Position numbers and translations under genes: made by a program. Positions 33,266 to 42,692 of a stretch of 64,000 nt of DNA are shown here, piece by piece. The notes beneath the pieces are model-generated. The model had not been told where the DNA came from. It worked only from the letters and a program-made list of their open reading frames with translations, and ran no database searches. The stretch comes from Schauerella fraxinea (GTDB lineage: Bacteria; Pseudomonadota; Gammaproteobacteria; Burkholderiales; Burkholderiaceae_B), in assembly GCA_030849965.1 (NCBI GenBank), contig JAVDKL010000001.1, positions 496,001-560,000 of the forward strand, in the 5' to 3' direction. Every line of letters starts with the position of its first letter. Position 1 is the stretch's first letter.

Positions 33266-34243
33266 TCAATCCATCTTGATGTCCGCGGCTTTCACAATGG
33301 CTGCCCAGCGCGCCATATCTTGCGCGAGGAACACGCGAAACGCCTCCGGCGTAACGACTTCGGCCACGAATCCGGCGGCGACGATCTTCTGATTGACGGC
33401 TGGATCGGCAAACGCTTGCAATGCGGTCGCGGACAACTTGGCCACGATATCGGGCGGCGTTTTTGCCGGCACGAAGAGTGCCGTCCAGGCATCGGCTTCG
33501 GCGTTGGCCACCCCCAATTCACCCAGCGTGGGAATCTCGGGCAACTGGCTGCTGCGATCCTTGGACGCCACGGCCAATGCCGTCACGCTTTGATTGCGCA
33601 CGAACGGCAAAACACTGGGCAGCGTTGTAAACGTGGCATCGATATGACCGCCCAACACCGCTTGCACGGCGTCCACACTGCCCTTGTACGGAATATGCGT
33701 GAGCGGCACGCCGGTGCTGCGCTTGAACATTTCGGCCGCCAGATGCGAGGCCGACCCATTACCACTCGATCCATAGTTCAGGGGTGCGCCCGGCTTGCGT
33801 GCCAAGGCAATGAAGGCGTCGAGGGTGTGCACACCCAGATCCCGCCTTACCACCAGCACATGCTGCAAGCGGCCGAGGCCCGCCACGGGCTGGAAATCCT
33901 TGATGGGGTCGTAGCCGAGGTTGGGATACAAGGCCGAGTTGGCACCGTGCGTTTGATTGGTGCCCAACAGCAGGGTGTAGCCATCAGGCTCGGCTTGCGC
34001 CACATGCCGCGTGCCGATCGCGGCCGACCCACCCGGCATATTGGCCACGATGGCCGGCTGCCCCAACTGCTTCAGGAACGTTTCGGCCGCTGTGCGGGCG
34101 ATGAGTTCGAGCGAACTGCCGGCCGGGTATGGCACGACGATTCGGATCGTCCGGTTGGGGTACGGCTGCGCGTGCGCCGTCGTGGCGCACAGCACAAGCG
34201 CCGCGCCCAGGGTGGCCAGCACGCGTCTGCGGGGATGAATCAT
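33266..34243 (-). CDS. Bug-family periplasmic solute receptor, without its own permease
   Basis: A 325-residue receptor. The start at 34243 gives a signal peptide (IHPRRRVLATLGAALVLCATTAHA) and is preceded by GAGGAGA; the first ATG of the frame, at 34330, is in the next gene. The mature protein begins PYPNRTIRIVVPYPAGS, and later shows NYGSSGNGSASHLAAEMF and IPYKGSVDAVQAVLGGHIDATF. It is a paralogue of TctC encoded 1.1 kb away in the same direction, and may deliver a second ligand to the same TctAB. Confidence 0.92.
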   Translation of the reverse strand: MIHPRRRVLATLGAALVLCATTAHAQPYPNRTIRIVVPYPAGSSLELIARTAAETFLKQLGQPAIVANMPGGSAAIGTRHVAQAEPDGYTLLLGTNQTHGANSALYPNLGYDPIKDFQPVAGLGRLQHVLVVRRDLGVHTLDAFIALARKPGAPLNYGSSGNGSASHLAAEMFKRSTGVPLTHIPYKGSVDAVQAVLGGHIDATFTTLPSVLPFVRNQSVTALAVASKDRSSQLPEIPTLGELGVANAEADAWTALFVPAKTPPDIVAKLSATALQAFADPAVNQKIVAAGFVAEVVTPEAFRVFLAQDMARWAAIVKAADIKMD

Positions 34244-34326
34244 GATTGTCTCCTCGTTATTTTTACCGCACCTGCTGTCGCGGGCGGCTATCGGCACTGC
34301 AAAAAAACGTCTCTTCGTCGCGGCGC

Positions 34327-35076
34327 TCACACCGCCAGATAGCCGCCATCCACCGCCAGCACGGCGCCCGTCATGTAGGCGGCCATCGACGACGCCAGGA
34401 AGACGACGGGACCCACGAGATCTTCGGGGCGCCCGAAGCGCGCCATTGGGATACGCGCCATCAACGCATCGCGCCGCAGGGGATTGTCGCGGCTGCCCTG
34501 CGTCATTTCCGTTTCAATCACGCCCGGCGCAATTGCGTTGACCCGAATGCCATCGGCGGCAAGTTCCAATGCGGTGGCCTTGGTCAACATTTGTGCCGCC
34601 GCCTTGGAAGTGGAATAGGCGATCGATTGTGCCGTCGCCTGCGTCGCCGCGATGGAGGTGATATTGATGATGTTGCCTTGCGTGGCCTTCAGGCTCGGCA
34701 AACACGCCAGCGTCATATTGCGGATGCCATCCACATTCACGCCCATGGCCTGACGCCATGCGGCGTCGCGCGTCTCGCTATCGAAGCTGTGACGCGGTCG
34801 GACACCCGCATTGTTGACGAGGATCGACACATGGCCGATTTCCTCGCGGATGCATGCCGCAACGGCGTCGCATTGCGCGGGGTCGGACACGTCCAGCGCG
34901 TAGGCGTAGGCGCGTGCGCCCATGTTCCACAACGCATCGCGGGTCGCCATTGCACCAGCCTCATTGATATCGGTGGCGATCACGATCGCGCCTTGACGGG
35001 CCAAGCCATGTGCGATCGCCGCGCCATTGCCTTGGGCGGCGCCGGTAACCAGCGCAAGATGATGATTGAGCAGCAT
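34327..35076 (-). CDS. Short-chain dehydrogenase/reductase
   Basis: A 249-residue classical SDR. The cofactor motif TGAAQGNGAAIA is at residues 11-22 (the usual third glycine context G-x-x-x-G-x-G is kept), the NNAG motif at 88-91, and the catalytic Y154/K158 in AYSTSKAAA. It ends with the standard PEDLVGPVVFLAS...GAVLAVDGGYLAV. Likely a FabG-like or sugar/steroid-type NAD(P) dehydrogenase; the substrate is unknown. Start at 35076 has GGAGA four bases upstream. It precedes the Bug receptor by 83 bp and so may belong to the dioxygenase-transporter unit. Confidence 0.88.
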   Translation of the reverse strand: MLLNHHLALVTGAAQGNGAAIAHGLARQGAIVIATDINEAGAMATRDALWNMGARAYAYALDVSDPAQCDAVAACIREEIGHVSILVNNAGVRPRHSFDSETRDAAWRQAMGVNVDGIRNMTLACLPSLKATQGNIINITSIAATQATAQSIAYSTSKAAAQMLTKATALELAADGIRVNAIAPGVIETEMTQGSRDNPLRRDALMARIPMARFGRPEDLVGPVVFLASSMAAYMTGAVLAVDGGYLAV

Positions 35077-35189
35077 GCCGTCTCCTGATGACGACACACT
35101 CTAGCGCGCGACGCTGCGCCGCCAACGTATACGGCGATACAACGCGAATGGTGTTTTTCAGGGCGTGAAATGAACCGCGGGGTTAACGA

Positions 35190-35855
35190 TTAGATTTGCC
35201 CCACGCGGGCGATCAATGCCTTTGCATCGAGAATCTCCACCCCCTTCGAACGCGTCGAGATCAGCCCTTCTTCGGCCAACACCTTCAAGGCCCGTGTGAC
35301 CGTAACGCGGGTCAGTGCGGCCATGGACGCCAGTTGCTCGTGCGTGAGGCGCACGAGCGCAGGGTCTTCAGCGGTAAGCGCCAACCGGCCCAGCAGGCCG
35401 ATCAGACGCGCTTGGGGGCTGGCCGACGTCAAACTCAGAAGTTTGCCGATGAGAATGCGATGCTTGATGCCGAGCAACTGGATGAGCGAGATGGCCAGTT
35501 GCGGCTCGGCCGACACCATGGCGGCGATATCCGCGGCGTGATATTCGCTCAACACCGCCGGCGTGACGGCGACGGCCGTCACATACCGCTGCGTATCGAT
35601 GAAGGCAGATGCCTCGCCAAAGATGGCGCCCGGCCCGAATATCTCGAGCAAGAGCGCCTGCCCCGACGGGCGCAGCACGGTGGTATGCAGCAACCCGGTA
35701 CGCACGAGATAGAAGCGATCGTGCGTATCGCCCTGGCTATATAGCGTGTCGCCTGCAGCCAAACGGCGGATCCGTCCCACATCGGTACGCGCCTGCCAGG
35801 GCGCGCTCAGGCGGCGAGCCGCATCCCATGATGAAAAGGTGCTGACGTGTTGCAT
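35190..35855 (-). CDS. Crp/Fnr-family transcriptional regulator
   Basis: A 221-residue regulator with an N-terminal cyclic-nucleotide-binding-like beta roll (residues 20-120: IRRLAAGDTLYSQGDTHDRFYLVRTGLLH, LEIFGPGAIFGEASAF) and a C-terminal winged helix (LTHEQLASMAALTRVTVTRALKVLAEEGLI). The four cysteines of Fnr are absent, so it does not carry an oxygen-sensing cluster of that type. It lies upstream of the SDR gene, in the same direction with a 113-bp gap, and is a candidate controller of the dioxygenase/TTT unit. The ligand is unknown. Confidence 0.88.
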   Translation of the reverse strand: MQHVSTFSSWDAARRLSAPWQARTDVGRIRRLAAGDTLYSQGDTHDRFYLVRTGLLHTTVLRPSGQALLLEIFGPGAIFGEASAFIDTQRYVTAVAVTPAVLSEYHAADIAAMVSAEPQLAISLIQLLGIKHRILIGKLLSLTSASPQARLIGLLGRLALTAEDPALVRLTHEQLASMAALTRVTVTRALKVLAEEGLISTRSKGVEILDAKALIARVGQI

Positions 35856-36005
35856 GAGGAGCCGGCCGAGGCCGCCTTGATGGGAAACCAGCCCCGCATC
35901 ATCGAACCGCGCCCAGGTGCTGTCAAGCCGCGCTCCGCCTGATTCATCGGCTGCGGCGCATCGGCCGGCACGCTCAGAGTCGCCACAGGGCGCGGATCGT
36001 TTGCA

Positions 36006-37655
36006 TCAATGCGCACGCGTTTGCGTCAAGCTCGCCTCCTGTAGATCGATCTCGCGCAACAGGCGCTGATGCACATCGTCGTCGATGGCGCGCGCTCGGC
36101 GCAGCCGATAAAGTTCATTGCGCTCGGCGCGTAGTGCCTGAACGCGCAACGCACGCTCGGCCTGCACCGCCCGCAAGGCCTCGGCCGCATCTTCGTCGGT
36201 GCTGTCGCCATAGTCGATGCGCCGTTGATACGCATCGCGCAAGCGCATCACCGCTTGCGCGCGTGCGCCGGCCGCAATTTCGTCGCCTTCGGGTTCGGCA
36301 TTGATCGCATCGATACGGCGTATCGCCGCCTCTGCGGCCGCCGTGCGCGCGTTGTCCTCGCTGCGCTGCGGGGCAGCATCGGGCAGGTCGGCGGCCAACC
36401 CACGCGTGAGCAAGGGCAACCCGATACTCGCCAGGGTGAGTGAAAACAGAATCACCGCCATCGCAATGAAGATGGCCACGTCGCGCCCAGGAAACGCGCT
36501 GCCGTCCAGCATCGTCAAGGGCAGTGTGAGAATACCGGCCAGCGTGATGGCGCCCCGCACCCCAGCGGTGGCCGTCACTGCAAGCAAACGCGTTTTGGGC
36601 ATGGGCGTGGACTTGCCGAGGCGCTCGGCGCGAACGGCCGTCACGCGCACCGCCGTCCACACCCAGGCAAACCGCATGGCACCGAGTCCGAATGTGATCA
36701 GCGCCGCATAGCCGAGCAAATGCCACGGCCCCGCCACGCCGGCCGAAGCCGCCACAGCCGGCAAATCGCGCAACATCGTAGGGAGCTGCTCACCCAACAA
36801 CACAAAAATAATGCCGTTGAGTGCCGTTTGGATGGTGTCCCATACCGCATTGCGCTGCATCCGCGTGGCGGGCAACGGCCGGCCGATGAGCTCGGCGTAG
36901 TGCATCGCGATCCCCGCCACGGCGGCCGCCAGGATGCCCGAGACGCCGATGTGCTCGGCGGCTAGATACGCGGCAAACGGAATCAACAGACTGATCAAAA
37001 TCTGGATCGACGAGTCTTCCCCTACGCGCTTGACCAGGAAGCGACTGCAGCGCCCGATCAGCCAGGTGACGGCCACACCCACGACCACACCACCGCCCGC
37101 GACAAAGCCGAAACTCAGCGTGGCCTCGCCCATCGAGAACGTGCCGGTGAGCGCGGCGGTAACGGCGAAGCTGAAGCACACCAATCCGCTGGCGTCGTTC
37201 AATAACGACTCGCCTTCCAGAATGTGCATCAAGCGCGACGGCACGGGCGAGTTGGCGGTCATCGCGCTCACCGCCACGGGGTCGGTGGGCGACAAAATGG
37301 CGGCAAGCGCAAAGGCCACGGCCAATGGCACCGCCGGGAGCAACCAATGGATCAAAACGCCCATGCCCGCGACAGTGAACACCACCAAGCCGATCGCCAA
37401 CGCGAGAATCGTGCGCCAGTCGCGAAATAAAGCCCCCTTCGGAATACGCCAGCCATCGAGAAACAACAGCGGCGGGATGAAGAGGAGCAGGAAAAGATGC
37501 GAATCGAAGGCGACGTTGAATCCGCTCATCGACAATCCCGCCCCCAATGCAATTTGCAGGATCGGCAGCGGCACGGCGATGGGCAGCAAGCGAACCAGAA
37601 AGCCGCTTACGACAACCGTCAACAAAAAGATCAAAACTACGGATACGACGTCCAT
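36006..37655 (-). CDS. Na+/H+ antiporter, CPA1 family
   Basis: A 549-residue inner-membrane protein with about 12 helices followed by a charged cytoplasmic tail of about 130 residues. Key CPA1 segments: FIPPLLFLDGWRIPKGALFRDWRTILALAIG, LAAILSPTDPVAVSAM, and GESLLNDASGLVCFSFAV with the N-D ion-site pair; later TLAGILTLPLTM. These are the marks of the YjcE/NhaG-like bacterial antiporters of the NHE group, which exchange protons for Na+ or K+. The start at 37655 has GAGG five bases upstream. The 65-bp gap to the divergent small gene at 37721 should hold both promoters. Confidence 0.9.
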   Translation of the reverse strand: MDVVSVVLIFLLTVVVSGFLVRLLPIAVPLPILQIALGAGLSMSGFNVAFDSHLFLLLFIPPLLFLDGWRIPKGALFRDWRTILALAIGLVVFTVAGMGVLIHWLLPAVPLAVAFALAAILSPTDPVAVSAMTANSPVPSRLMHILEGESLLNDASGLVCFSFAVTAALTGTFSMGEATLSFGFVAGGGVVVGVAVTWLIGRCSRFLVKRVGEDSSIQILISLLIPFAAYLAAEHIGVSGILAAAVAGIAMHYAELIGRPLPATRMQRNAVWDTIQTALNGIIFVLLGEQLPTMLRDLPAVAASAGVAGPWHLLGYAALITFGLGAMRFAWVWTAVRVTAVRAERLGKSTPMPKTRLLAVTATAGVRGAITLAGILTLPLTMLDGSAFPGRDVAIFIAMAVILFSLTLASIGLPLLTRGLAADLPDAAPQRSEDNARTAAAEAAIRRIDAINAEPEGDEIAAGARAQAVMRLRDAYQRRIDYGDSTDEDAAEALRAVQAERALRVQALRAERNELYRLRRARAIDDDVHQRLLREIDLQEASLTQTRAH

Positions 37656-37720
37656 CGGGACCTCAGTGTGTGTCAATATCGAATGGGTTCATTCCAACGG
37701 ACCGCATCATCTGGATCGCC

Positions 37721-37990
37721 ATGACCGCCGAAAATCAACGTATCGAACGGCTTATTCTCGACCTGCTCGGCAAACGAGACGCGTCGTCGTCGATTTGTCC
37801 GTCAGAGGTCGCACGGGCCATGAGCGATGATGAGGCCACTTGGCGGAGCTTGATGCCAAAAGTGCGCGCGGTGGCCGCGGCGATGCAAGCGGCGGGCCGG
37901 CTGCGCATCACGCGGGGCGATGCAACGGTAACGCCGGCCACGCTGGATCACGGGCCGATCCGGCTGCGGCGCGGAAAAGGGTTTCCCTGA
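37721..37990 (+). CDS. DUF3253-like small protein
   Basis: An 89-residue protein, RIERLILDLLGKRDASSSICPSEVARAM...WRSLMPKVRAVAAAMQAAGRLRITRGDATVTP, with the layout of the DUF3253 family: two helices, the S-I-C-P-S-E-V-A-R motif and a C-terminal beta wing with G-R-L-x-I-T-x-x-G. It resembles a small winged-helix domain, but no function is established. It is divergent from the antiporter gene and convergent with the Hsp70-like gene. The start at 37721 was chosen because the longer frame runs through the opposite strand of the antiporter gene. Confidence 0.75.
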   Translation: MTAENQRIERLILDLLGKRDASSSICPSEVARAMSDDEATWRSLMPKVRAVAAAMQAAGRLRITRGDATVTPATLDHGPIRLRRGKGFP

Positions 37991-38075
37991 CACCGCACGG
38001 CATGCTCGGGCCCAACGCGTCACCCCAACCGTGCAGGCCGCATCGCCGTAGCATCCGGTCGCCAACTTCTTGGGC

Positions 38076-39329
38076 TCAGCCGAATTTCCGCGCCGCGTCC
38101 AGCGCGAGCCCCATGCCAATGCTGCCGAAGACGTCGCCTTCCTGGCATTTGGCGTCCGGCACCAGCGCGGCCAGCCGCTCGCGCAGCAGCGGCACGCGGC
38201 TCGAACCGCCGGTGAAAAACAGCGTATCCACATCGCCCGCCGCCACCCCCGCCTGCGCCAGGATGTCGGTTACCGTGCGCTCGACTTTGCCGACCAGCCC
38301 ACCGATGGCGTCGGCAAACTGCGCCTGATCGATTGGCACGGCCAAACCGGCTTCGATGCGCGACATATCCACTTGCGTGGCCGGCGACTGCGACAGCGCA
38401 ATCTTGGCCTCTTCCACCTGCATCGCCAGCCAATGCCCGCTCCGCTCGGTCACCAGCTTAAGCAGCCGCTCGATCTTGTCGCGTTCAACCGCATTGCTGC
38501 GAATAAACGTGAAGTGCTCCCAGGCTTTTTTTGAGTAGGCAATATTGATGGTGTGCCAGCACGACAGATTGCCGTATTGGGTAGACGGCACATCCTTGCC
38601 ATTGCGAAATTGCGTGCCCAACCCCAGCAGCGGCATGGCACTGGCAAGGCTGAGCTGTTTATCGAAGTCGGTACCGCCGATGTGCACCCCGCCATTGGCG
38701 AGGATGTCGTCGCGGCGATCGGCACGGCCGGCGCGGTCGGGCCCCAGGCGGATCAGTGTGAAGTCGGACGTACCGCCCCCGATGTCGATCACGAGCACCA
38801 GTTCTTCGCGCGTGATCCGCGACTCGTAATCGAAAGCGGCCGCCAGCGGTTCGAACTGGAATGCGATGTCCTTGAAGCCCGTCGAGCGTGCGATATCGGC
38901 CAGCGTATCCTCGGCAAGCTGATCCGCTTCGGGATTGCCGTCGACGAAATACACGGGACGACCCAGCACTACCGATGAGAACTCCCGCCCCGCCGACGTT
39001 TCGGCGCGCTGCTTGAGTTCGGCGATGAAGCGCGTGAGCAAGGTGCGAAAAGGGAGTGATCGCCCCTGCACCTCGGTATGGCCGTCCATCAACGAACTGC
39101 CGAGCAAACTTTTCATCGAGCGCATCAGGCGGCCTTCATAGCCGGCCAGATAGTCCGACAACGCCGCGCGCCCGTAACTGACTTCGGCGTCTTCAGCGTG
39201 AAAGAAGATGGCGGAGGGCAATGTGGGCTTGCCGTCCTCGAGCAGGAGCAGCGCATCGCGCCCCGGACACACCCATCCCGCTGTGGAATTGGAAGTGCCA
39301 AAGTCGATGCCGCAGGCGATTGACGTCAT
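38076..39329 (-). CDS. Hsp70 family protein, YegD-like
   Basis: A 417-residue protein with an actin-like ATPase domain: phosphate-1 loop CGIDFGTSNSTAGW, the connect/phosphate-2 segment VLVIDIGGGTSDFTLIRLG, and the adenosine motif TLFFTGGSSRVPLLRERLA. It lacks the long substrate-binding and lid domains of DnaK, as in E. coli YegD. Role unknown; such proteins are thought to act as chaperone-like ATPases. Start at 39329 gives MTSIACGIDFG; a longer frame to 39485 has no family match. It is divergent from the PLP-enzyme gene at 39684 with a 354-bp gap. Confidence 0.87.
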   Translation of the reverse strand: MTSIACGIDFGTSNSTAGWVCPGRDALLLLEDGKPTLPSAIFFHAEDAEVSYGRAALSDYLAGYEGRLMRSMKSLLGSSLMDGHTEVQGRSLPFRTLLTRFIAELKQRAETSAGREFSSVVLGRPVYFVDGNPEADQLAEDTLADIARSTGFKDIAFQFEPLAAAFDYESRITREELVLVIDIGGGTSDFTLIRLGPDRAGRADRRDDILANGGVHIGGTDFDKQLSLASAMPLLGLGTQFRNGKDVPSTQYGNLSCWHTINIAYSKKAWEHFTFIRSNAVERDKIERLLKLVTERSGHWLAMQVEEAKIALSQSPATQVDMSRIEAGLAVPIDQAQFADAIGGLVGKVERTVTDILAQAGVAAGDVDTLFFTGGSSRVPLLRERLAALVPDAKCQEGDVFGSIGMGLALDAARKFG

Positions 39330-39683
39330 GTGATGCAAGACAAGAAAGAGGAGCGGCCCGGCGCCGATATCCGCTCGCACAGCGCGTGGGTCGACCGGCA
39401 TGCGCATCGGGGCGTTACAAGAAACGCGCACCACGTTGAGCATGCGTCGATGAACGCGCACTGGGGCGGCATAACGCAGGGGCAACCCGATAGTTTAGCG
39501 CCAATGCGGTTTGTTTTCACACCTGGCCGATCCACCTGGGGATGCGTGAATGTTCGAGCCCGATACATCAGCGCCAAGCATCACTAGGGTAATTACCCCC
39601 TATATCCTGCAAATCTTTTTCACGACAATCAAATACCAACAGGTGATACGAAAACATTTTTCACGGTAGACAGGCACCGACCC
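39330..39683. other. 354-bp divergent intergenic region
   Basis: There is no gene I can support here. The left two thirds are GC-rich. From about 39580 the composition turns AT-rich and contains the perfect 12-bp palindrome GGGTAATTACCC (39587-39598) and two copies of a TTTTTCACG block (near 39618 and 39657). This part probably holds the promoter and operator of the D-amino-acid locus that starts at 39684. Confidence 0.5.
39587..39598 (+). promoter_or_regulatory. Perfect palindrome GGGTAATTACCC, possible operator
   Basis: A perfect 12-bp palindrome about 86 bp before the start of the PLP-enzyme gene, in the AT-rich promoter-proximal part of the gap. Its position suits an activator or repressor site; the protein is unknown. 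RpiR, encoded in the same locus, is one candidate. Confidence 0.4.
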
Positions 39684-40961
39684 ATGCATACATCGGCATT
39701 TCCTCCCGCGCTTTTGGACGTCAACGGTAAGGGGCTGGGCGCGTTTCCGCCCGCCTGTACCACCGCCCAGATCGGCGATCTGGGCTGGAATCTGCTGGCG
39801 GAAGACGTGAGCTTGCCGGTTGCTGTGCTGGATGCGAAACGCGTTGCGCACAATCTGCAGTGGATGCAGCAGTTCATGGAAGCCTACGGCGTGAAACTCG
39901 CGCCGCATGGCAAAACCACGATGAGTCCGGCACTGTTTCAGCGGCAACTCGCGGGCGGTGCCTGGGGCATCACGCTGGCCAACGCGCCGCAGGTTCGCGC
40001 GGCCTATCACCACGGTGTGCGTCGGATCATCATGGCCAACCAATTGGTGGGCCGGGCCAATATGGCCATCATTGCCGAGCTGCTGCGCGATCCAGACTTC
40101 ACTTTCTTCTGCTGCGTCGACTCGGCCGACAACGTGGCCGCACTGGGCGCCTACTTCGCCGAACAGGGACTGCGCCTGCCGATCCTGATCGAGCTTGGCG
40201 TGCCCGGCGGGCGCAACGGCGTGCGCGATGACGCGCAACTGCGCGATGTGCTCGATGCGATCGCCAAGTGGCCCGATGCGTTGGCGCTCGCCGGCATCGA
40301 AGTCTACGAAGGCGTGTTGCCGGATGAGGCATCGATCCGCCGCTTTCTGCAGCGCGCCACGGCGGCGCTCAAGCTATTGGCGGCCGAGCACCGGCTGCGC
40401 ACCGACGGGCCGGCCATCCTCACCGGGGCCGGTTCGGCGTGGTTCGATGTAGTGGCCGAGGAGTTTTCGGGCGTGGATATCGGGTCGCCGTTGGATATCG
40501 TGCTGCGCCCGGGCTGCTATCTCTCGCATGACGTCGGCATTTACCGATCGTCTGCCGAACGTATCAATACCCACAACCCCGTCGCCCGCGACCATGCACC
40601 GGGCTTGTTGCCGGCGCTGCAAGTATGGGCCTACGTGCAGTCTCTGCCCGAACCGGGCCGCGCGATCGTGGCGTTGGGCAAACGCGATGCGGCGTTCGAC
40701 GCCGGCCTGCCCTCGCCCGCCACCACGTACCGCCCGGGCAGTGACGCTACGGCGCCGCGCAAGGCGCCCGCCCATTGGGCACTTACCGCGATGATGGATC
40801 AGCACGCCTTCATGGCGGTCGAAGCACACGACGACATCCAGGTCGGCGACATGATTGCCTTCGATATTTCGCATCCCTGCCTGACGTTCGACAAGTGGCG
40901 TCAGGTTCTGCTGGTCGACGAGCAGTACCGCGTCACCGACGTGGCGGAAACGTTTTTCTGA
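39684..40961 (+). CDS. PLP-dependent D-amino-acid deaminase / D-threonine aldolase-like (fold type III)
   Basis: A 425-residue enzyme of the alanine-racemase-fold D-serine dehydratase/D-threonine aldolase family. The PLP lysine is K77 in LAPHGKTTMSP; GAGSAWFDV and the phosphate-binding region follow. The zinc pair of eukaryote-type D-serine dehydratases appears as the H and C of DISHPCLTFDKW near the C-terminus. It should deaminate a D-amino acid, or cleave a beta-hydroxy-D-amino acid. Bacterial relatives are annotated amino-acid deaminase. It is the first gene of a plus-strand locus with a peptide transporter and a D-aminoacylase, which supports a role in D-amino-acid breakdown. Confidence 0.88.
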   Translation: MHTSAFPPALLDVNGKGLGAFPPACTTAQIGDLGWNLLAEDVSLPVAVLDAKRVAHNLQWMQQFMEAYGVKLAPHGKTTMSPALFQRQLAGGAWGITLANAPQVRAAYHHGVRRIIMANQLVGRANMAIIAELLRDPDFTFFCCVDSADNVAALGAYFAEQGLRLPILIELGVPGGRNGVRDDAQLRDVLDAIAKWPDALALAGIEVYEGVLPDEASIRRFLQRATAALKLLAAEHRLRTDGPAILTGAGSAWFDVVAEEFSGVDIGSPLDIVLRPGCYLSHDVGIYRSSAERINTHNPVARDHAPGLLPALQVWAYVQSLPEPGRAIVALGKRDAAFDAGLPSPATTYRPGSDATAPRKAPAHWALTAMMDQHAFMAVEAHDDIQVGDMIAFDISHPCLTFDKWRQVLLVDEQYRVTDVAETFF

Positions 40962-41034
40962 TTCCCGCCCCTTCGATTTCCGTTTTCCCGATCCTCGCAA
41001 CACCCTTGGTTTTCGACTCCTTGGAGCTAGACTC

Positions 41035-42600
41035 ATGAACGTGCGTACCCCCCGGCTGGGCGGCGGTTTGAAAGGCGTGCTCGCCGCCACCGCTCTCGCC
41101 ATCGGTTTGACGATGCTGTCCACCCCAACTTTGGCTGCGGCGCCCACCAAAGGCGGCACGATTTCGGTCGCCACCATCGGCGAGCCGCCCACGCTCGATC
41201 CGATGAGCAGCACGGCCGATCTGGTCGGCATCCTTACGCAACACATGTTCGAAACGCTGTACACGTTCGACGCCAAATGGAATGTGACGCCGCTCCTGGC
41301 CGAGAAGCTGCCGGAGATCAGTGCCGATGGCCTGACCTACACCATTCCCTTGCGCACGGGCATTACGTTTCACGACGGCGCCAAAATGGACGCCGCCGAC
41401 GTGGTCGCGTCGCTCAAGCGCTGGACCGAAACCGCCTCACGCGGCAAGCAAGCGGCCAAGTTGATCACCAGTATCGAAGCCTCCGGCGACAACGCCGTGA
41501 GGATCGTGCTCAAGCAGCCTTATGCCCCATTGACCGCGTTGCTGGCCATGAACAACAGCGCGGCCGTGGTGATGCCCAAGGGCAAACTCGCTTCGCCCTT
41601 GACCGAATTCGTGGGTACCGGCCCGTATCAATTGAAGGCGCGCGTGCCGGATCAATATATCCAGCTCACCCGTTTCGAAGGCTACAAGTCGCGCGACGGC
41701 GAACCCGATGGTTACGGCGGCGCCCGCAAGCAGTATCTGGACGAAATCCGCTTTGTGCCCGTCACGAATGCCAATACGCGCATCGAAAGCGCAGTGGCTG
41801 GCCAATACGACTATGTGGATTCGCTGCCGGTGGAATCGCGCGACAAGGTGCGCGCTGGCCGCTCTGAGCTGGTCATGCTCGAGCCGTTCGGCTGGCCGCG
41901 CATGGTGCTCAATACCAAACAAGGCCTGATGGCCGACGTGAAGGTGCGGCAGGCGGTGCAATTGGCGCTAAATGAAGAAGACATGCTCTTCGCCGCGTTC
42001 GGCAGCAAGGACTTCTACACGCTCAATGGGGATTTGTATCCCAAGGGCTATCCCTGGGCCACGCAACTGGGCGCCAAGGTCTACAACAAGGGCGATGCCG
42101 CCGGCGCCAAGAAGATGCTGGATGAAGCCAAAGTGGCCAACCCCACGATCCGCATCCTGACCAGCCAGCAGTACGAATTCCACTACAAGATGGCGCTGGT
42201 CGCGGCCGAGTATCTGAAGGCCGCCGGCTTCAAGGTGGATATGCAGGTGGTGGACTGGGCCACGCTCACGCAGCGCCGCCAGGATCCAGCCTTGTGGGAC
42301 GTATTCATCACCCACAGCCCGTTCCTGCCCGAACCGGCATTGATCGACTTCCCGTCCAAGGATGCACCGGGATGGTGGGATACGCCGCGCCGCAATCAAA
42401 CGCTGGATGCTTTCAATCAGGCCCGCACGCCCGACGAACGCGTCAAGCTCTGGAAGGACGTGCAGCAGGCGGTGTACGACGAAGTGCCGTTCATCAAGGT
42501 GGGTGACTTCAATGCGCAAGCTGCGCGCGCCAAGACGCTCGAAGGCGTGACGCCGGCGCCGTGGCCTTACTTCTGGAACGCCTACAAAACGGCGAAGTAA
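41035..42600 (+). CDS. Peptide/opine ABC transporter substrate-binding protein
   Basis: A 521-residue periplasmic binding protein of the SBP_bac_5 (DppA/OppA) family. A signal peptide spans about residues 1-36 (TALAIGLTMLSTPTLAAAP). The mature part shows GTISVATIGEPPTLDPMSST, ITFHDGAKMDAADVVASLKRW and FVGTGPYQLKARVPDQYIQLTRFEGY, all family marks. It presents a peptide-like ligand to the permease encoded next. GGAG lies eight bases before the ATG. The spacing (74 bp after the deaminase gene, 92 bp before the permease gene) is compatible with one operon. Confidence 0.93.
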   Translation: MNVRTPRLGGGLKGVLAATALAIGLTMLSTPTLAAAPTKGGTISVATIGEPPTLDPMSSTADLVGILTQHMFETLYTFDAKWNVTPLLAEKLPEISADGLTYTIPLRTGITFHDGAKMDAADVVASLKRWTETASRGKQAAKLITSIEASGDNAVRIVLKQPYAPLTALLAMNNSAAVVMPKGKLASPLTEFVGTGPYQLKARVPDQYIQLTRFEGYKSRDGEPDGYGGARKQYLDEIRFVPVTNANTRIESAVAGQYDYVDSLPVESRDKVRAGRSELVMLEPFGWPRMVLNTKQGLMADVKVRQAVQLALNEEDMLFAAFGSKDFYTLNGDLYPKGYPWATQLGAKVYNKGDAAGAKKMLDEAKVANPTIRILTSQQYEFHYKMALVAAEYLKAAGFKVDMQVVDWATLTQRRQDPALWDVFITHSPFLPEPALIDFPSKDAPGWWDTPRRNQTLDAFNQARTPDERVKLWKDVQQAVYDEVPFIKVGDFNAQAARAKTLEGVTPAPWPYFWNAYKTAK

Positions 42601-42692
42601 CCGCCGTTGCGGCGCCCGTCGAATCGACGCGCGCTGCAACACCCTCGCATGTCGAGGCACTACTGCCCGCTCTGAGCGTTTGAGGATTGACC

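Noticed and set aside
39587-39598. NarL-type 7-2-7 site
   Set aside because: The two halves are in the opposite orientation to the NarL heptamer pair, so the palindrome was left unassigned.
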